8,625 bases of DNA from Clostridiales bacterium UBA1774 (GTDB lineage Bacteria > Bacillota > Clostridia > Oscillospirales > Oscillospiraceae). Both the position numbers and the translations under genes were made by a program. This document shows, one piece after another, positions 6,401-8,625 of the stretch. The stretch is taken from assembly GCA_002314635.1 (NCBI GenBank), contig DCGQ01000027.1, positions 3,404 through 12,028 of the forward strand, written 5' to 3'. Every line of letters starts with the position of its first letter. Positions within the stretch are counted from its first letter, which is position 1. The notes under the pieces are model-generated. The model worked only from the letters and a program-made list of their open reading frames with translations. It made no database searches and was not told the origin of the DNA.

Positions 6401-7752
6401 GTAACACCAAAGAAGCCATAATCCACAGAGGAGCCATCGGCGGTGTTGCTGACTTCGCCGATGCTGACGCTCAGACGCTCAGAGGTATCCGTGTCCTCGG
6501 CCTGGGTGTTATCTTCCTTCCCCAGCTCCGTAGTGCCGGTGTCATAATGCAGGTCAACCACGGACATCGAGACCTGGCCGTCGTAGTAGCTGTAGTTCCC
6601 GTTGTGGGCCTCATGCTGATAGTCCATGGCCTGCGTGAGCACCATATAGAAGCAGCGCATGAAGATCTGGGGAGAATCGGTGTTGTTGGTAAACGTATAA
6701 TCATAGTATGTGGTCTGCGATGCAACATTGGCCTCGTTCTGGAAATCACTGTTGCTGGTCGTGGGGATCATGTCAATGCCAAGTCTGCCTGCGGATTCTT
6801 TCATCACATCCGCAAACTCATTGTATTTCAGCGTCACGTAATCCGAGTTCACCACCCAGGATTCCCCATTGGGCGAAATATCCGTGTCCTGCATACTGGG
6901 GAAGCTGTCGACCAGAGCCAGAGAGGACTCACCGCAGCAATTTGCGCTGAAAGAGAATTTCACCGTGACACGATAGGAGGTTTTGGCCGGAACCTCGAAA
7001 TACGACTTGATGGGAACCGTGGTGACGCCGCAGCAATAGGTCGAACCATTGCTGCTGTCTATGCCCTCATAGGTATGCTTGTTTTCGATCAGGATGCGGT
7101 TTTCGCCTGAAACGACGGTGATTTTGTGCCATGCGTCCGCATCGCCCAGATAGCAGGTGCTGCCCACATCGGTGCGCTCTTCCTTGGGGTATTTTTTCCA
7201 GCTTCCGCTCCAGTAGGAGTCCACCCGGTCCTCAGTCTCATTATAGGGAAACAGGGGGTTGATGGTGTCACCCTTTTTAAAGTAACTCATCCAGCGGATG
7301 GAACGGTAGAACCAGTTGTCGTTGTTGGTGCAGCCACCCACCTTATAGCCCCATGCTTCGTTGCGCTCCGGATAATACTTGGTCTTGTTGGCCAGCTTCC
7401 GGGAGGCTACATAGTGGTTCGGGCCAAAATCCACATAGAATGCCATGTCCTCGATTTTCTTCTTGGTCACCTCGTCCAGCTCCGTCACCGGCGCCGAACC
7501 CGCCGATGCGTAGACCGGTTCATGTACGGTGCCGGATGCGCTGATGCTGTTTTCGGTCACGGGTTCGGTGCTGACGCTGATGCTGTCAAAAAGCTCCTCA
7601 GCACTGATGCTGTCAAAAATTTCCTCAGCGCTGACGGCGGCATATTCTGTCGGCGCGGGTACGGCGGCTGCCACCACGGACGCGGTGGTGGTGAGACTGA
7701 GCAGCAGCGCTGCCGCTCTGCGGAACCAGCTGTTTTTCAGATGCTTTTTCAT
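3412..7752 (-). CDS. Giant secreted, cysteine-rich surface protein with duplicated module and beta-solenoid-like region
   Basis: This is a complete 1446-residue protein. ATG 7752-7750 follows AGGAGGAG with 8 bases spacing and comes 2 bases after the stop of the upstream gene. Residues 1-31 form a signal peptide: basic KKHLKNSWFRR, a hydrophobic stretch, and a VVAAAVPA cleavage region. A 9-residue tandem repeat (about 42-59) and a Ser/Thr/Glu-rich linker follow. Residues about 105-405 and 443-712 look like two diverged copies of one module. Residues about 720-1105 are aromatic-rich and unrecognised. Residues about 1110-1260 have repeated short beta-strand motifs (GGTLQITGTLVNEGTL, VGGTLVIATNG) typical of parallel beta-helices, with more beta-like sequence at about 1304-1345. 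There are 25 cysteines, unusually many for a Firmicute surface protein. No LPXTG, transmembrane helix or catalytic motif is visible; the protein ends SGGGC. The position just before an Ig-like membrane protein and a VirB6-like gene suggests an adhesin or an extracellular conjugation component. This is inference; a host-interaction or carbohydrate-binding role is equally possible. Confidence 0.85.
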   Translation of the reverse strand: MKKHLKNSWFRRAAALLLSLTTTASVVAAAVPAPTEYAAVSAEEIFDSISAEELFDSISVSTEPVTENSISASGTVHEPVYASAGSAPVTELDEVTKKKIEDMAFYVDFGPNHYVASRKLANKTKYYPERNEAWGYKVGGCTNNDNWFYRSIRWMSYFKKGDTINPLFPYNETEDRVDSYWSGSWKKYPKEERTDVGSTCYLGDADAWHKITVVSGENRILIENKHTYEGIDSSNGSTYCCGVTTVPIKSYFEVPAKTSYRVTVKFSFSANCCGESSLALVDSFPSMQDTDISPNGESWVVNSDYVTLKYNEFADVMKESAGRLGIDMIPTTSNSDFQNEANVASQTTYYDYTFTNNTDSPQIFMRCFYMVLTQAMDYQHEAHNGNYSYYDGQVSMSVVDLHYDTGTTELGKEDNTQAEDTDTSERLSVSIGEVSNTADGSSVDYGFFGVTQDASGRLNQLTKGYYGSGNTGKISECYSGISGFNSPNSSKLGTVSVTNNTVTVDCHTLIGSSQYVPYLQACIPVKLSYRVPANTRTTITYSMDMDLLWPTNGEWVIGILDGAANSSLTETTPTAEGLNGSVPTYYASDAVISINGQGSTNSLGFTSYYLDDACTYDGEAVTLDYMKSHASIRQKLFEAIADASLSKGDTTKNASAVSFDKSVTMVFNNLGGDTETVFERYFVIYAIHQINPYGTTKFMDLKNLEFSFSFTHSETNVRTLKMEEGISKYYLEWENDTTMFVLNDIKGEESDKDPSTAQGWYRLVMSVPSSTQSYGGVTMNYSGGLTFTGQVSENGYTNVQPYYTHPLGYYLRYAWLYNGVDSEPGADGYDLARPLLYLGPQALPASYTTNSTTGAAYIPTQPVEGTLTRDDYQAWYIKAADDYGGFYLAMEGTDGKRHLLCHNVTCEGNTAVEHTTCFVTAAEYEAYPELYQTAYAWPITYNAATSLSADNVGLHKYKGFWQKTADSSSGSIITEENLKDEAFRFPVKNNLMWHCVNNSDGSFYGFYSMIEVQDITDPDFKNEDYSLYTYYQTYKDKTGTVDQQILSEYATEIQHCLSIFKESPTICVGAESYTYDSKQYVRFCQVHDKNDLIRLNVSLGTYTDDTPEKQITVGNGQVYKVTGTSKIASGQTMVIEKGGTLQITGTLVNEGTLLCYGTVQIENYGCLRDAAGSVSGEYCYVGGTLVIATNGVFRQTIAATGNGYNRFYLGSTIYNDGLLISPSGLALDASTLDNGTNGVVMTACTLRASSDLYTPRELALTFPRGMPDGETQYKLVTQLMRTYIDQNYKRFSTDPPQNHRNKLYMTNHSVVRNNGVMYCTGGIYLESGTDTGANVLIGKNDIIMYTPLVNGSFKNYKGETVKFAHTDMARYGFYVNNEPMNNNISEENWQSTWILTTTDLGEESNYVMFGCQSVEEALEGSTMSTSDWNSYYNDASKYKIESGGGC
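3973..4425 (-). other. Beta-solenoid-like segment of the giant secreted protein
   Basis: Residues about 1110-1260 carry recurring short strands of the type GxTLxIxGxLxNxGTL with Gly/Asn turns, as in parallel beta-helix (pectate-lyase-like) surface proteins. At least four or five rungs can be picked out by eye. No catalytic residues of a polysaccharide lyase were recognised, so a structural or binding role is more likely than an enzyme. Confidence 0.45.
5617..6426 (-). other. Second copy of the duplicated module in the giant secreted protein
   Basis: Residues about 443-712. The landmarks matching copy one are VDYGFFG...ASGRLNQLTKGYY, then CIPVKLSYRVPANTRTTI, then NNLGGDTETVFERYFVIYAIHQ and EFSFSFTHSET. 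Identity is low, so the duplication is old or has diverged fast. Cysteines are mostly not shared between the copies. Confidence 0.55.
6538..7440 (-). other. First copy of the duplicated module in the giant secreted protein
   Basis: Residues about 105-405. It opens with VDFG...ASRKLANKTKYY, has a middle block ending VPIKSYFEVPAKTSYRV, and closes with NNTDSPQIFMRCFYMVLTQAMDYQ and then SMSVVDLHY. The same landmarks recur in the same order and at similar spacing in the second copy. Boundaries are approximate and were set by eye. Confidence 0.55.
7577..7630 (-). repeat. 27-bp tandem duplication encoding a 9-residue repeat
   Basis: Two adjacent 27-base units (7577-7603 and 7604-7630) differ at only a few positions and encode AEEIFDSIS then AEELFDSIS. 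They lie directly after the signal peptide of the giant secreted protein. The length keeps the reading frame. A further partial match flanks each end (ctgac). Confidence 0.85.
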
Positions 7753-7754
7753 GC

Positions 7755-8625
7755 TCAGTTCTCCTCCTCGTACTCCGAATAGGACGGGCCGATCTCTCTG
7801 GGCCCATCCACCTCAAGCTGTGCCAGATAGATGCGGAAATCCTCCAGCTCATATTCATTCATTTCCAGCATGGCGGCATAGATGGCCTCCGCCTCCGCCC
7901 AGTCTCCCCCGGCCCATTCCACGATCTCATCCGGGAGAAGGCCTTCCCTGCCCAGCTCCTGCACATCCTCCGGCGTGAGCCGGTACAGGTCGGCGGCTAC
8001 CAGATAGTTTTCCGCATGGAGCGCGGCCATGCGCTCCGCCACGGTCTGCACCTTTGTTTCCCCTTCGCGAACATACCCGTCCGGCTCGGTCACATAGGTC
8101 AGTCCGGTGACTTCATCGTAGTAGATCTGCAGCCCGTCATTCACATTGCTGCCGGTGTAGTAACCCTGCGTCCAGTCCGTCACGGTCACATTGCCGGCGT
8201 TGTCCATATGCAGGTTCAGCCGATAGGTGGTGTCCGCCGCGATGCACTCCACGGTCAGCACATCGTCCTTTTCCGCATAGAAGGCGGCCAGAATGTCACC
8301 GGCGGCAGGCGCGTCCTCGTCCTCCGCCTCATCCCCCATCCGGGCGGTGCTGCTGATGACGACGCTTTCCTCCTCCCGGTGGACGATGATCACCGGATTC
8401 CCGTCCAGCGAGGCGGAGGCGATGAGAAAGTCGCTGTTTTCGTGGGAATAGTGCCACATATTATTGTCCAGAATCAGCTGGAGCTGACCCGGCACCGTCC
8501 GGCAAACAATGCTGTGTTCGCCTTCGCCGATAACGGTTTCCGAGGTTACGGACTTGCCGGTGCAGGTCACCAGAGAAAGCTCCCGCATCCGGTCCACCGT
8601 AAATTCCAAGCTGTAGCTGTAGATA
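7755..8625 (-). CDS. Unrecognised acidic protein, 5' end cut by window
   Basis: 289 codons plus stop are visible. The frame is open through the right edge, so the N-terminus is missing. A TTG at 8609 is in frame but has no ribosome binding site ahead of it, and coding continues upstream (IYSYS precedes it), so it is not taken as the start. The visible first half, about 180 residues, is beta-strand-like with alternating hydrophobic residues and a long acidic loop (GDEAEDEDAPAAGD). It could be a beta-sandwich or propeller-like domain. The last 80-90 residues look helical (AERMAALHAENYLVAADLYRL, PEDVQELGREGLLPDEIVEW, WAEAEAIYAAMLEMNEYELEDF) and end in a very acidic tail. No transmembrane segment or catalytic motif is seen, and export cannot be judged without the N-terminus. 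It lies 2 bases upstream of the giant secreted protein gene and its end contains that gene's ribosome binding site, so the two are co-translated. I do not recognise the family; function is unknown. Confidence 0.75.
   Translation of the reverse strand, partial: IYSYSLEFTVDRMRELSLVTCTGKSVTSETVIGEGEHSIVCRTVPGQLQLILDNNMWHYSHENSDFLIASASLDGNPVIIVHREEESVVISSTARMGDEAEDEDAPAAGDILAAFYAEKDDVLTVECIAADTTYRLNLHMDNAGNVTVTDWTQGYYTGSNVNDGLQIYYDEVTGLTYVTEPDGYVREGETKVQTVAERMAALHAENYLVAADLYRLTPEDVQELGREGLLPDEIVEWAGGDWAEAEAIYAAMLEMNEYELEDFRIYLAQLEVDGPREIGPSYSEYEEEN
7761..7768 (-). promoter_or_regulatory. Ribosome binding site of the giant secreted protein, inside the upstream gene
   Basis: AGGAGGAG lies 8 bases before ATG 7752-7750. 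It sits within the Glu-Glu-Glu codons that end the upstream protein, whose stop TGA is 7757-7755. The arrangement TGA-GC-ATG favours translational coupling. Confidence 0.8.

Noticed and set aside
6373..7782. Plus-strand open frames at 6373-7110 and 7126-7782
   Set aside because: Both are antisense to the well-supported giant secreted protein, lack start signals, and show composition typical of reverse-strand shadows.
8607..8609. TTG as the start codon of the rightmost gene
   Set aside because: No Shine-Dalgarno sequence precedes it and the frame stays open to the window edge, so the true start is most likely outside the window.

Overview
The window holds four genes, all on the minus strand and packed nose to tail, so transcription runs from the right edge (8625) to the left edge (1). 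From upstream to downstream they are: the 3' part of an unrecognised gene (7755-8625), a very large secreted protein of 1446 residues (3412-7752), a signal-peptide plus single-membrane-span protein with an Ig-like domain (2253-3380), and the 5' part of a polytopic membrane protein resembling VirB6/TrbL conjugation channel components (1-2234). The gaps are 2, 31 and 18 bases. No promoter, terminator, RNA gene, IS element or CRISPR is visible, so this looks like the interior of one long operon.

The moderately GC-rich codon use, strong AGGAGG-type ribosome binding sites, a TTG start, and a type IV secretion-like membrane protein beside Gram-positive style surface proteins suggest a gut Clostridia-type Firmicute (Oscillospiraceae or a relative). 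The segment is probably part of an integrative and conjugative element or conjugative plasmid. The host and element assignment is inference. No relaxase, coupling protein, VirB4 ATPase or integrase lies inside the window.

The VirB6-like protein would be the membrane channel or scaffold of a conjugation machine. The two genes just upstream encode exported proteins: one anchored in the membrane with an extracytoplasmic Ig-like region, and one very large, cysteine-rich and without a visible anchor. Co-transcription suggests an extracellular assembly attached to the secretion channel, for example a mating-pair adhesin, but no sequence motif proves this.

The most notable signal is inside the 1446-residue protein. 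It appears to contain two diverged tandem copies of a module of about 270-300 residues, followed by a large unrecognised region, a beta-solenoid-like stretch, and a Gly-Gly-Gly-Cys C-terminus. It also carries an exact-length 27-bp (9-residue) tandem duplication just after the signal peptide. The VirB6-like protein has an extreme Ala/Gly-rich tail with a run of 12 glycines and short DNA repeats.
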